NCBI GenBank assembly: GCA_035949055.1 | Contig: DASZIO010000036.1 | Span: 5,668-69,667, forward strand | DNA: 64,000 bases | Source: Bog-756 sp035949055 | GTDB taxonomy: Bacteria > Actinomycetota > Acidimicrobiia > Acidimicrobiales > RAAP-2 | Direction: 5' to 3' | Shown here: positions 41,740 through 52,284 of the stretch, piece after piece | Layout of the letters: every line of letters starts with the position of its first letter | Numbering within the stretch: the first letter of the stretch is position 1 | Position numbers and translations under genes: made by a program | The notes under the pieces: generated by a model | What the model saw: only the letters and a program-made list of their open reading frames with translations | The model's database searches: none | Told to the model about the DNA's origin: nothing

Positions 41740-42108
41740 GTGCTGATCGGCGAGTTGGCCGTGGCCGGTGCGGTCGGCGCAGTGCTGCGCTATCTCGTAG
41801 ACCATCTGGTGCAGCGCCGCGCCGACTCACCGTTCCCGTTCGGCATCATGGTCGTGAACCTGACCGGGTCGTTCTTCCTGGGTGTGCTCGTCGGTGCCGG
41901 CCTCCGTCACGGCGTCTCCGCCTCGTTGGTCACGGTTGCAGGCACCGGCCTGATCGGTTCCTACACCACCTTTTCGACCTTCACGTTCGACTCGGTTCGG
42001 CTGGCCGAGAACGGTCGCCGGTCGATGTCCGTCCTGAACGTCACCGTGGGCATGGTCGCGGGCATCGGTGTGGCGGCCGCCGGCCTCGCCCTCGGATCCC
42101 TGTTCTGA
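41740..42108 (+). CDS. crcB2: Fluoride channel Fluc/CrcB, second subunit
   Basis: 122 aa, standard CrcB length. VAGAVGAVLRYLVDHLVQ, IMVVNLTGSFFLGVLVGAGL and GLIGSYTTFSTFTFDSV carry the conserved Arg, Asn and TTFST segment. GTG 41740 start. It follows crcB1 after 13 bp in the same transcript. Two different crcB genes in a row are common in Gram-positive and actinobacterial genomes and give a dual-topology-split heterodimer that exports fluoride. Confidence 0.92.
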   Translation: MLIGELAVAGAVGAVLRYLVDHLVQRRADSPFPFGIMVVNLTGSFFLGVLVGAGLRHGVSASLVTVAGTGLIGSYTTFSTFTFDSVRLAENGRRSMSVLNVTVGMVAGIGVAAAGLALGSLF

Positions 42109-42171
42109 CGATCTCACCCAGGCGGCTGCCTACGGCACCCGGGGTGGGACCGTCGGTGCTTGCTCCATAAC

Positions 42172-42221
42172 GTTCACAAAACGATCACTCCGCCGTATCC
42201 GGCGAGTCGTCTGGCGTTCAC
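42172..42221 (+). promoter_or_regulatory. PHO-box-like repeats upstream of the second response regulator
   Basis: GTTCACA (42172) and GATCACT (42183) are 11 bp apart. A third GTTCACC starts at 42216, exactly 44 bp (four periods) after the first; the two intermediate positions are poor matches. All face the response-regulator gene starting at 42295. This is the same repeat type and register as at 39921 and upstream of pstS. Confidence 0.55.
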
Positions 42222-42294
42222 CTGCGGTCCATAGTGTCCGTGCGGGAGTTCCGGTGCCGGGTCCGTGCGGAGTTCGGTGCGGCGGGAGATCCCT

Positions 42295-43143
42295 GTGAGC
42301 AGGGTGGGTGAGCCTATGGCTGGCAGTGAGAACATCCGGGTGCTGGTGGTGGAGGACGAGGAGTCCTATCGCCAGGCGCTCGCCTCGGGTCTGAGCCGCG
42401 AGGGTTTCGTTGTCGACGTGGCTGCAGACGGGCCGGAGGGCCTCCGGCGTTTCATCGACCAGCCGCCCGATATCGTCCTGCTCGACCTGCTCCTCCCGGG
42501 CCTGCACGGTACCGAAGTGTGCCGACGGATGCGGGACATCAGCCCTGTCCCCATCGTGATGGTCAGCGCCGTCGGCGCCGAGCTCGATGTGGTCCTCGGG
42601 CTCGAACTCGGCGCAGCCGGTTATGTGACCAAGCCGTTCCGGCTCCGCGAGCTGGTGGCCCGGATGGAGGCCATCCTGCGACGGGTGTCCCCGCCCGAGT
42701 TGCCTGCACTCGAGCGGGAACCGAATGGGGTAGAGGTCGAGGGCGAGTACCTCGACGAGGCCATGGCCGACGTTACCTTCGGAGCGGTCGGCGTCGACTT
42801 CGTCCGCCGGGAGGTCAGCGTCGAGGGTCGCCCGGTCCACCTCTCTCGCCGTGAGTTCGACCTGCTCGCCGTGCTGCTCACGCCGGTCCGGCGGGTACGG
42901 ACCCGCGAGGAGCTCATCGACCTCCTCTGGCCGGACCGGTTCCTCTCCGACAGCCGCACCCTCGACACCCATATCCACCGCTTGCGGGCGAAGCTCGAAC
43001 CAGACCCGGCAGAGCCCCGCTTCATCGTGACCGTGCGCGGCGTGGGCTTCCGGCTGGACCCAGACGGTTCGCGCCCGGCCCCACCGGCCCGTCACGGGCT
43101 GCGGCCGGACCTCCCCGATCAGCCCGCCACCGCGGCCAGTTGA
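42295..43143 (+). CDS. OmpR/PhoB-family response regulator (second of two)
   Basis: 282 aa from GTG 42295 (GGGAG six bases upstream); ATG 42316 is possible. Receiver: IRVLVVEDEESYRQAL, phospho-acceptor D64 in IVLLDLLLPGLHG, VMVSAVG, and K113 in GYVTKPFRL. A ~45-residue linker precedes the winged helix: HLSRREFDLLAVLL, RTREELIDLLW, DSRTLDTHIHRLRAKLE and VRGVGFRLDP. The 30-residue proline-rich tail is extra. The closest family is RegX3/PhoP. It is convergent with the pst operon and has GTTCAC repeats upstream. No sensor kinase is in the window. Confidence 0.88.
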   Translation: MSRVGEPMAGSENIRVLVVEDEESYRQALASGLSREGFVVDVAADGPEGLRRFIDQPPDIVLLDLLLPGLHGTEVCRRMRDISPVPIVMVSAVGAELDVVLGLELGAAGYVTKPFRLRELVARMEAILRRVSPPELPALEREPNGVEVEGEYLDEAMADVTFGAVGVDFVRREVSVEGRPVHLSRREFDLLAVLLTPVRRVRTREELIDLLWPDRFLSDSRTLDTHIHRLRAKLEPDPAEPRFIVTVRGVGFRLDPDGSRPAPPARHGLRPDLPDQPATAAS

Positions 43144-43259
43144 CGCCGCCGCCGTCGGACGTGCCCGGTCGGAGCGGTTTCGACCGGACAGGTCTGAGGG
43201 TCCCCGTCCGACGCCGGCGGCCGGTCGTACCGGTCGGCCCGACGTGCGGTCGTCCCCCT

Positions 43260-44120
43260 CTACCCGAAGCGGCCGTTCACGTAGTCGAGGGTCCGCGGGT
43301 CGCTCGGTTCGCTGAACAGGCGGGCGGTCGGGCCGAACTCGATCAGCTCGCCGGCCTTGTCCTCGGCCATGAGCAGGAACGCGCAACGGTCTGACACCCG
43401 CATGGCCTGTTGCATGTTGTGGGTCACGATGATGATGGTGACCCGGTGCTTGAGCTCACCGACCAGTTCCTCGATCCGCTTGGTGGCGATGGGATCGAGA
43501 GCCGACGTCGGCTCGTCCATCAACAGCACCTCGGGTTCCACGGCCAGCGCCCGCGCGATGCACAGCCGCTGCTGCTCACCACCGGAGAGGGTGCTGGCGT
43601 GGGCCTTGAGTCGGTCACGCACGCTGTCCCACAGGGCGGCGGCGATCAGGGCCGATTCGGCCGCCTCGTCGAGGAGGGCCTTCTTGCGCACCCCGTTGAA
43701 CTTGAGGCCGGCCACCGTGTTCTCGTAGATGCTCATGGTCGGGAACGGATTGGGCCGCTGGAAGACCATCCCGACCCGGCTGCGCAACAGCGTCGCATCG
43801 GTCGAATTGGCATAGACATCTGTCGGGCCGAGCTTGACCGAACCGGTGACCGAGGCCGAACGCACCGTGTCGTGCATCCGGTTGAGGGCGCGGAGCAGGG
43901 TGGTTTTGCCGGAGCCGGACGGCCCGATCAGCGCGGTGATCTCGCCCTCGTGGGCGTCGAAGGACACATTGCGCACCGCCTTGCGCCCGGCGAAGGCGAC
44001 GGTCACGTCCTGCAGCTGCATCGCCGGCTCGCCCACCGGCTTGTCGACCAGGACTTCGGCCGTATTCACGTTGAGCCCTCCGAGAGACGAAGGAGGAACT
44101 GGTGTCGCCGGATCGATCAT
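43260..44120 (-). CDS. pstB: Phosphate ABC transporter ATP-binding protein
   Basis: 286 aa. Walker A IGPSGSGKTTLLRALNRMHD, Q-loop VFQRPNPFPTMSIYENT (the PstB-specific 'PNPFP.Siy.N'), signature STLSGGEQQRLCIARALA, Walker B EVLLMDEPTSALDP and switch His VTHNMQQA. Residues 1-35 are an extra leader before LQDVTVAFAGRKAV. ATG 44120 overlaps the pstA stop by four bases. Energises phosphate import through PstCA. Last gene of the operon; phoU, which often follows, is absent. Confidence 0.96.
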   Translation of the reverse strand: MIDPATPVPPSSLGGLNVNTAEVLVDKPVGEPAMQLQDVTVAFAGRKAVRNVSFDAHEGEITALIGPSGSGKTTLLRALNRMHDTVRSASVTGSVKLGPTDVYANSTDATLLRSRVGMVFQRPNPFPTMSIYENTVAGLKFNGVRKKALLDEAAESALIAAALWDSVRDRLKAHASTLSGGEQQRLCIARALAVEPEVLLMDEPTSALDPIATKRIEELVGELKHRVTIIIVTHNMQQAMRVSDRCAFLLMAEDKAGELIEFGPTARLFSEPSDPRTLDYVNGRFG

Positions 44121-45031
44121 CGTTTCTCCCTTTGCAGAACGTGGGCGAGCACGCGGCTCCCGATGCTGAGGACGAGGACCACGACCACGAGCAGCAGCGC
44201 CGCCCCCCATGCCACCTGGATGAGATCGGCGTAGGGCTGACTGCTGTTGTTGTAGATGACCAGTGGAAGCGCCTCGATCGGCTTGGTCGGGTTCCACTGC
44301 AGGAACTGGTTGCCGAAAATGGTCAACAGCAGGGGTGCCGTCTCACCCAGGCCGCGGGCCACGGCCAGGAGCACCCCGGTGATGATGCCGGGGAGGGCGG
44401 CCGGGATGACGACCCGACCCGCCACGGTCGCCCGCCGAGCCCCGAGCGCCAGGGCCGCCTCGTTGAGGTGCAGCGGGACGCCGCGGATGGCCGTCTCCCC
44501 GGCCCGCATGATGATCGGCACCATGATGATCCCGATGGCGAACGCGCCGGCCAGCCCGCTGAAGTGGCCGGTGTTCTTCACGATGGCGATGTAGCCGAAG
44601 ATGCCGATGGTGATCGACGGCACCCCGGTCATCACGTCGGCGCTGAACCGGATCGCGGCGGCGATACGGCCGTCGGACTCGGCCAGGAACAAGCCGCACA
44701 GCAGCCCGATCGGCACCGAGGCGGCCGTGGCCACCGCGCCGATGATCGCCGTCCCCACGATGGCGTTCCAGACGCCGCCGCCGGGGATGCCCTCGGGCAC
44801 GGTCGATTTGGTGAAGAAGTCCACGTTCCAGGCCGGGAGACCCTTGATCACCACGTAGGCCACCACCGCGATGAGCGGCACCACCGCGATGCCGAGGAAC
44901 ACCCAGCAGATGCCGAGGGCGATCCGCGAATACACCTTGCGCCGTCCGAGCGACGCGGCCGCCTCGGACTGGATCCGGCGTCGACGCTCGAGGATCGGAT
45001 CGATGGAGGTGTCGAAGGCGAGCGTGGTCAT
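44117..45031 (-). CDS. pstA: Phosphate ABC transporter permease PstA
   Basis: 304 aa, six membrane helices. The permease coupling loop is GETAIRGVPLHLNEAALALGARRATVAGRVVIPAALPGI in pieces ('EaA.alGa.r......vvlP.a..Gi'). FFTKSTVPEGIPGGGVWNAIVGT is the PstA periplasmic loop, and GETAPLLLT is in the last part. The ATG overlaps the pstC stop (TGATG). The N-terminal cytoplasmic ~35 residues are Arg-rich. Confidence 0.95.
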   Translation of the reverse strand: MTTLAFDTSIDPILERRRRIQSEAAASLGRRKVYSRIALGICWVFLGIAVVPLIAVVAYVVIKGLPAWNVDFFTKSTVPEGIPGGGVWNAIVGTAIIGAVATAASVPIGLLCGLFLAESDGRIAAAIRFSADVMTGVPSITIGIFGYIAIVKNTGHFSGLAGAFAIGIIMVPIIMRAGETAIRGVPLHLNEAALALGARRATVAGRVVIPAALPGIITGVLLAVARGLGETAPLLLTIFGNQFLQWNPTKPIEALPLVIYNNSSQPYADLIQVAWGAALLLVVVVLVLSIGSRVLAHVLQREKR

Positions 45032-46017
45032 CAGGCCACCGCCACCGACGCGGCGGACGCGGTGCTGTCGCGGGCGGTCGACCGGACGAGGACCCGAGCC
45101 AGGGCGTTCACCGCCACCCCGATGACCAACAGGACCAGGCCGGCGCCGAACAGCGCGCTGAGCTCGGTGCCGGTCGCCTCGCCGAAGTTGTTGACGATGA
45201 GGGACGGCAGTGTGGCCGCCGGCGACTTGATGGAGTGGGCGATGAAGGGCGAGTTGCCGATGACCAGGGCCACCGCCACTGTCTCCCCCAGGGCCCGGCC
45301 GGTGGCCAGCGTGAACGCACCGAGCAGCCCGGTGCGGGCCCCGGGGACGACCACCTTGCGCAGCACCTGCCAGCGCGTGGCCCCGAGGGCCGTCGCCCCC
45401 TCCACCTGCTCCTCGGGCACCACGGCCAGCACGTCGCGTGAGATGGCCACCATGGTGGGGAGGATCATGACGAAGAGGATGATGCCGGCGAGCAACAGGC
45501 CGACCCCTTGGTTCGGGCCGTTGAAGAGGCCGGTCCAGCCGAATGCCGAGCTCAGGAACGGCTCGAGGTACTCGCGGCACAAGGGGGCCAGCACGATGAG
45601 GCCCCACAGCCCGTAGACCACGCTCGGCACTGCGGCCAACAGCTCGACGGCAGTCGACAGTCCGGGGCGCAGCCGGTGCGGCACCAGGTAGGCGAGGGCC
45701 AGCGCCGTCCCGAGGCCGATGGGCACGGCCAGCACCAGAGCGATGGCCGTGGTCTCGATGGTGCCGAGGATGAAGGGCAGCAGGCCGAATTGGTTGTGGG
45801 AGGGGTTCCAGACCTTCTGGACGATCCAGGAGAACCCGAGGGTGGAGAAGGCCGGCTTGGCCTGGACGATCAGCGAGATGAGGAACCACGCCACCAGCCC
45901 GACGAACACCGCGGCCACCACGGCCAGCAGGGCCCGGTAGACGCTGTTGGGAAGGGCGAGGCGTCCGCCTCGCCTCGCCCCTCCCAGCAGCGGGGACTCA
46001 GCTGTGTTCACAGCCAC
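45031..46017 (-). CDS. pstC: Phosphate ABC transporter permease PstC
   Basis: 328 aa from GTG 46017. Six membrane helices with the large periplasmic loop between helices 1 and 2 (FSTLGFSWIVQKVWNPSHNQFGLLPFILGT in pieces, a PstC hallmark). The coupling loop is VPEEQVEGATALGATRWQVLRKVVVPGA, and RALGETVAVALVIGN follows. It lies 30 bp after pstS and overlaps pstA by one base. Confidence 0.95.
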   Translation of the reverse strand: MAVNTAESPLLGGARRGGRLALPNSVYRALLAVVAAVFVGLVAWFLISLIVQAKPAFSTLGFSWIVQKVWNPSHNQFGLLPFILGTIETTAIALVLAVPIGLGTALALAYLVPHRLRPGLSTAVELLAAVPSVVYGLWGLIVLAPLCREYLEPFLSSAFGWTGLFNGPNQGVGLLLAGIILFVMILPTMVAISRDVLAVVPEEQVEGATALGATRWQVLRKVVVPGARTGLLGAFTLATGRALGETVAVALVIGNSPFIAHSIKSPAATLPSLIVNNFGEATGTELSALFGAGLVLLVIGVAVNALARVLVRSTARDSTASAASVAVA

Positions 46018-46047
46018 CTATCCGCCCCTCGAGGCCGCCGCCCCGGA

Positions 46048-47238
46048 TCACTTGGTGAGAAGCACCTGCCCGCTCGGACCGGTGATGGTCAGGAGCTGGG
46101 CACGAACCGAGTTCTGCACGGCCGGCGGGAGGGCCACATAGTCGAGGCCGGCCGCCAGGGCCTGGCCGCCGCCGCTGTGGGTGGTCCAGTCGAGCACCTT
46201 CACCGCGGTGGCGCCGGTCGTGGCGTTGGTCTGCTTCTGCAAGACGATGGCCCAGCTGTAGCCCGAGATGGGATAGCTGGTGGTGCCCGACGCGTTGACG
46301 ATGGAGAAGTCGGTCGGCGTCACACTGGTCTTCTGGTCGGCGTCGGCCGCCACCGTGTTGGCCGATGGGACGACGTAGTTGCCGGCGGCGTTCTTGATCG
46401 ACGCGTACGTGAAGTTGTTCTGGATGGCGTAGGCCAGCTCGACGTAGCCGACGGAATACGGCGTCGACTTGATACTGCTGGCCACCCCCGAGTTCTTCGG
46501 CGTCTGCACCGCCGAGGACGGCCACGAGATGGTCTTGCTGGTGCCCAGGGTCCAGGCCGCCCCGGCCGCCTTGGCCAGGTAGTCGGTGAAGATGTAGGTG
46601 GTGCCCGAGCTGTCGGCCCGCACCTCAGGGGTGATGGCGTTGGACGGGAGGGTCAGCCCCGGGTTCAACGCCTTGATCTGCGAGGCGTCCCAGGTCTTGA
46701 TGGTGCCGTCGAAGATGCCGGCCAGCGTGGCGGCGTCGAGCTTGAGCCTGGAGGTCACCCCGGGCAGGTTGTAGGAGACGGTCACCCCACCGAGGATGTC
46801 GGGCACCTGGATCACCGGCCCCGAAGACGCCGGCACCTTGGCCAGGTCAGAGCTGCTCATGGGCACGTCCGAGGCGGCGAAGTTGACGTTGCCGGCCTGG
46901 AAGTCGGTGATGCCCTGCCCGCTGCCCACGCCCGAGTAGTTCACCTGCACGCCCTGGTTCAGGCTCTGGTACTGGAAGAAGGCTTTGGTGAAGAACGGCT
47001 GCACGAAGGTGGAGCCGGCCGCGGTGAGCGCCCCGGCCGGGGCCTTCAGATCGGCCGAGAGATACTGCGAGTTGGTGCTCTCCAGCGTGCCACCGGGCTT
47101 GGTGGTGGTGGTCGCCGGCGTGGATGACGAGCTGCACGCGGCGAGAACTACTCCCGCTGCGATCAGCCCCGCCGCCAGCATCCGGGTCGTCCGGTGTCGG
47201 TGCCCCATGTCCGCCTGAGGGGTCGTGTGTGAGTCCAC
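46048..47238 (-). CDS. pstS: Phosphate-binding lipoprotein PstS
   Basis: 396 aa. Lipoprotein signal: RMLAAGLIAAGVVLAACSSSS with the lipid-bearing Cys near 35, then a Thr-rich linker. Phosphate-site motifs are GALTAAGSTFVQPFF (AGSTf), VNYSGVGSGQGI (the 'Y...GSg.G' loop), FAASDVPMSS (the Asp that binds HPO4) and VRADSSGTTYIFTDYL (the R-x-D-x-S-G-T-T loop). The GTG at 47238 has GGAG upstream; ATG 47208 is an alternative. First gene of the pst operon, with three PHO-box-like units about 105 bp upstream. Confidence 0.95.
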   Translation of the reverse strand: MDSHTTPQADMGHRHRTTRMLAAGLIAAGVVLAACSSSSTPATTTTKPGGTLESTNSQYLSADLKAPAGALTAAGSTFVQPFFTKAFFQYQSLNQGVQVNYSGVGSGQGITDFQAGNVNFAASDVPMSSSDLAKVPASSGPVIQVPDILGGVTVSYNLPGVTSRLKLDAATLAGIFDGTIKTWDASQIKALNPGLTLPSNAITPEVRADSSGTTYIFTDYLAKAAGAAWTLGTSKTISWPSSAVQTPKNSGVASSIKSTPYSVGYVELAYAIQNNFTYASIKNAAGNYVVPSANTVAADADQKTSVTPTDFSIVNASGTTSYPISGYSWAIVLQKQTNATTGATAVKVLDWTTHSGGGQALAAGLDYVALPPAVQNSVRAQLLTITGPSGQVLLTK

Positions 47239-47343
47239 TGGTCTCCAATCTCTGTGTCGTTAGAGCCGGATGTTCTCGCCCGGACCTCACATCGCCGAGC
47301 GGAGGACGCGTTGGACGTCCAGCGGGAACGGTATCGGCGCGAG

Positions 47344-47371
47344 GTAAACGCCGAGCGAACCCCACGTGAAC
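47344..47371 (-). promoter_or_regulatory. PHO-box-like direct repeats upstream of pstS
   Basis: On the minus strand GTTCACG (from 47371), GTTCGCT (from 47360) and GTTTACC (from 47349) follow one another at exactly 11-bp spacing. This is the actinobacterial PHO-box arrangement for PhoP/RegX3-type activators, in the expected place ahead of pstS. In the rest of the 47239-47774 gap I see no gene; the lon promoter should lie near its right end. Confidence 0.7.
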
Positions 47372-47479
47372 GGGACACAAACAGATGGTTCTCTTGCGAT
47401 GAACTCGCCGCCGGTGGCGCAAGGAGCGAGACGGCGGCCACTCCCCGTCCTGGTGGGTCCATCTCTGACCGGACCCGCA

Positions 47480-47494
47480 GTTCACAGAGTGAAC
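47480..47494. promoter_or_regulatory. GTTCAC inverted repeat between pstS and lon
   Basis: GTTCAC-AGA-GTGAAC is a perfect inverted pair of the PHO-box core with a 3-bp spacer. It lies about 109 bp further upstream of the pstS repeats and 280 bp ahead of lon. It may be a second binding site in inverted orientation, or chance. Confidence 0.35.
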
Positions 47495-47774
47495 GGACCA
47501 CCCGGGCGGCGTCCCGCGGCGGTCCAGGCGTGGGTGCAGCCGTTCGGGCCGCCAGGGCCGCCGGCGCCGGGGGGATCGATGGGGCTCGATGGGGCTCGGG
47601 GCCGGCACCGCCGGGTCCGGCGTGACAGGCCGGTGACGAGGGAGGACAGGCCCGGACCAGTGGGGCGGCGGCCCCCGGGGGGGAATATACGTTCGTCCCG
47701 TCTGTTGAACACTCGACAGCGCTGGCGCTCCTCGAACCCTGACGGAGACCGGCGGATGAGATTTCGGAGGAACG

Positions 47775-50138
<2,364 letters not shown>

Positions 50139-50194
50139 GACCGCCGGCCGGGCCTCCCCGGCCGCGGCCGGGTGGGAGCCAGCTTGGTGGCCGG

Positions 50195-51118
50195 TCAGAG
50201 CCGGTCGGACAGGAACTCGGTGAGGATGCGGGCCAGCTCGAGGGGTTGATCCCCCTGGATGCTGTGCCCGGCTCCGCCGACCGTGAGCACACGGTCGCCG
50301 GGCCGGCGGCGACGGAACTCCGCCTCGTCGGCGTCGTCGACCACCGGGGAGAGGGCGCCACGCAGTAACAGCACGGGGACGTCGATGCTCTCGAGGACGT
50401 CCCACAACCGACTGAAGTCCACCGAGCCAACGTGGAGTCCGGTCGACGCGGCCGGGCGCCCCAATTGATGGCGCCAGGTCCAGGTCCCGTCGTCGCGTTG
50501 CACCGCGTTGTGCAGCACGCCGCGCCGGAGCGACGACAAGGAGCGGGTGGGATTGAACTGCACCGTCCGCTCCAGGATCTCGTCGAAGGAGGCGAACGAC
50601 TCCGGCCCGGCCAGGAAGGCGGCGATGTCGGAGCTCTTCTCCCGGGTCACGCCGGGCGTGATGTCGACCAGGGCCAGCTTGGGTACCGCCTCGGGGTGGG
50701 CACCGGCCAGGGCGATCGATGTGGCACCCCCGAGCGACATCCCGACCACCAGCCTCGAGTCGGGTGCCAGCCGGGCGATCACCCCGGCTAGGTCGTCGGC
50801 CATGGCGGCCGGATCGAGCACCTTGGCGTCGCCAGGCCAGTCGGAATGTCCGTGTCCGGGCAGGTCCACGGCCACGAGTGGCCGGTCGAGAGCCAGGGCC
50901 ACCGTGTCCCAGGTATGGGCGTTCTGTCCCCCGCCGTGAATCAGCACGACCTCGGGCGGGCCCGACCCCCACACCAGCGCGCTCACCGACCGGCCGGGCT
51001 CCACCTCGACCGATTCCCGTCGGACCGTGGGCGGGCCGGTCCAGGGAAGGCCGACTTCGGTGGCGTTGTCCTCGAACATCGAGAACTCGTCATAGGCGGC
51101 GGGGCCGGCGGTGCTCAT
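50195..51118 (-). CDS. Alpha/beta hydrolase
   Basis: 307 aa. After a ~30-residue leader the core reads EVVLIHGGGQNAHTWDTVALAL (HGGG oxyanion), VAVDLPGHGHSDWP, and nucleophile elbow LVVGMSLGGATSIALAG (G-M-S-L-G). The late Asp lies in LLLRGALSPVVDDADEAEF and the His in VGGAGHSIQGDQP. The triad is complete. Its ATG overlaps the stop of the LLM oxidoreductase gene by four bases, so the two are coupled. Substrate unknown; esterase, C-C hydrolase or lactonase are all possible. Confidence 0.8.
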   Translation of the reverse strand: MSTAGPAAYDEFSMFEDNATEVGLPWTGPPTVRRESVEVEPGRSVSALVWGSGPPEVVLIHGGGQNAHTWDTVALALDRPLVAVDLPGHGHSDWPGDAKVLDPAAMADDLAGVIARLAPDSRLVVGMSLGGATSIALAGAHPEAVPKLALVDITPGVTREKSSDIAAFLAGPESFASFDEILERTVQFNPTRSLSSLRRGVLHNAVQRDDGTWTWRHQLGRPAASTGLHVGSVDFSRLWDVLESIDVPVLLLRGALSPVVDDADEAEFRRRRPGDRVLTVGGAGHSIQGDQPLELARILTEFLSDRL

Positions 51119-52149
51119 GGCCCGCCGTCCGTCCGGATCCGACCCAGCTCGTCGACCAGTGCCCCGAGGGTCTCGTGGGACAGCTCGTGAGGCGGGTAGA
51201 ACGCCACCCGGTCGACCTCGCCACCGAACCGGTCGAGGACCTCCGTCGCCACCTGTTTCGGTGTGCCCACCGCGGCGAGGGTCTGGAGCATGGCGTCGTC
51301 GATCATGTGCGGCATCTCCTCCCAGCGACCGGACTTCGAGAGCATATTGAGCTCGGGCTGTACCTGCTCCCACCCCTCGACCTCGAGGACGGGACGATAG
51401 GCGGGCGTCGACGCGTAGAAGGCCACCAACCACCGCCCGGCGGCCCGTGCCGCCTCCAATTCTTCCTCGTCTCGGCCGCAGCACACGATGACCTCGCCGG
51501 TCACCGTCAGCTCGGTCCGGTCCCGCCCGGCGTGCACCAGTCCCTCGGCGATGGCGGGCAGGGACCGCCGATGGAAGTGGCGGGCCGAGTTGAACGGCAT
51601 GACCAACACCCCGTCCGCCACCTCGGCCGCCAGGCGCACCATCTGGGGACCCAGTCCGCCGATGGCGAGTGCCGGCGGGCCGAACGGATTGGGACCCGGG
51701 TTGAACGTCGGCGGCATCAAGGTGTGGGAGGTGAACTCGCCCCGGAAGTCGAGCGGTTCGCCGAGCTCCCAGGAAGCGAAGATGGCTCGCAGCGCGGCGA
51801 TGAGCTCGCGCATCCGGGCGATCGGGCGATCGAAGTCCGCGCCGTAGCGCTTGACGACCTGGGTCCGGATCTGGGAGCCGAGGCCCAGGGTGAAGCGGCC
51901 CTTCGACAGGAGCTGGAGATCGTAGGCCTGGTGGGCCAGCTGCACGGGGTTGCGCGGGAAGGCGATGGCCACATTGGTGGCCAGTGCGAGCGACGAGGTG
52001 GCCGGCGCGGCCAGGATCAGCGGGGTGAACACGTCGTGGGGACCTTCGAAGGTGAAGGCTCCGTCCACCCCGAGGTCCTCGAGCCGGCGGGCCTCGTCCG
52101 CCGCGTCCTCCAGCCCGGGCAGCCGGGTGTCGATGCGTGGACGCGCCAT
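51115..52149 (-). CDS. F420-dependent LLM-class oxidoreductase
   Basis: 344 aa TIM-barrel luciferase-like enzyme. ARRLEDLGVDGAFTFEGPHDVFTPLILAA, LALATNVAIAFPRNPVQLAHQAYDLQLLSKGRFTLGLGSQ (in pieces) and HTLMPPTFNPGPNPFGPPALAIGGLGPQMVRLAAEVADG match the group annotated as F420-dependent in mycobacteria (TIGR03617-like). Predicted to use coenzyme F420 rather than FMN; no F420 synthesis genes are in the window. ATG 52149 is chosen over the longer frame. Translationally coupled to the alpha/beta hydrolase downstream. Confidence 0.82.
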   Translation of the reverse strand: MARPRIDTRLPGLEDAADEARRLEDLGVDGAFTFEGPHDVFTPLILAAPATSSLALATNVAIAFPRNPVQLAHQAYDLQLLSKGRFTLGLGSQIRTQVVKRYGADFDRPIARMRELIAALRAIFASWELGEPLDFRGEFTSHTLMPPTFNPGPNPFGPPALAIGGLGPQMVRLAAEVADGVLVMPFNSARHFHRRSLPAIAEGLVHAGRDRTELTVTGEVIVCCGRDEEELEAARAAGRWLVAFYASTPAYRPVLEVEGWEQVQPELNMLSKSGRWEEMPHMIDDAMLQTLAAVGTPKQVATEVLDRFGGEVDRVAFYPPHELSHETLGALVDELGRIRTDGGP

Positions 52150-52284
52150 GGGTCCATGCTCGCATCGACGGCCGGGGCGCGTCCCGAACAGGGTCACGGA
52201 CCGAGCCGGTCATGGGCTCGTACCGGGCCGGTGTACCCGCGGCGTGACTGCTTCGTCGCGCCGCGAGGGTGACACACTGGGGCC

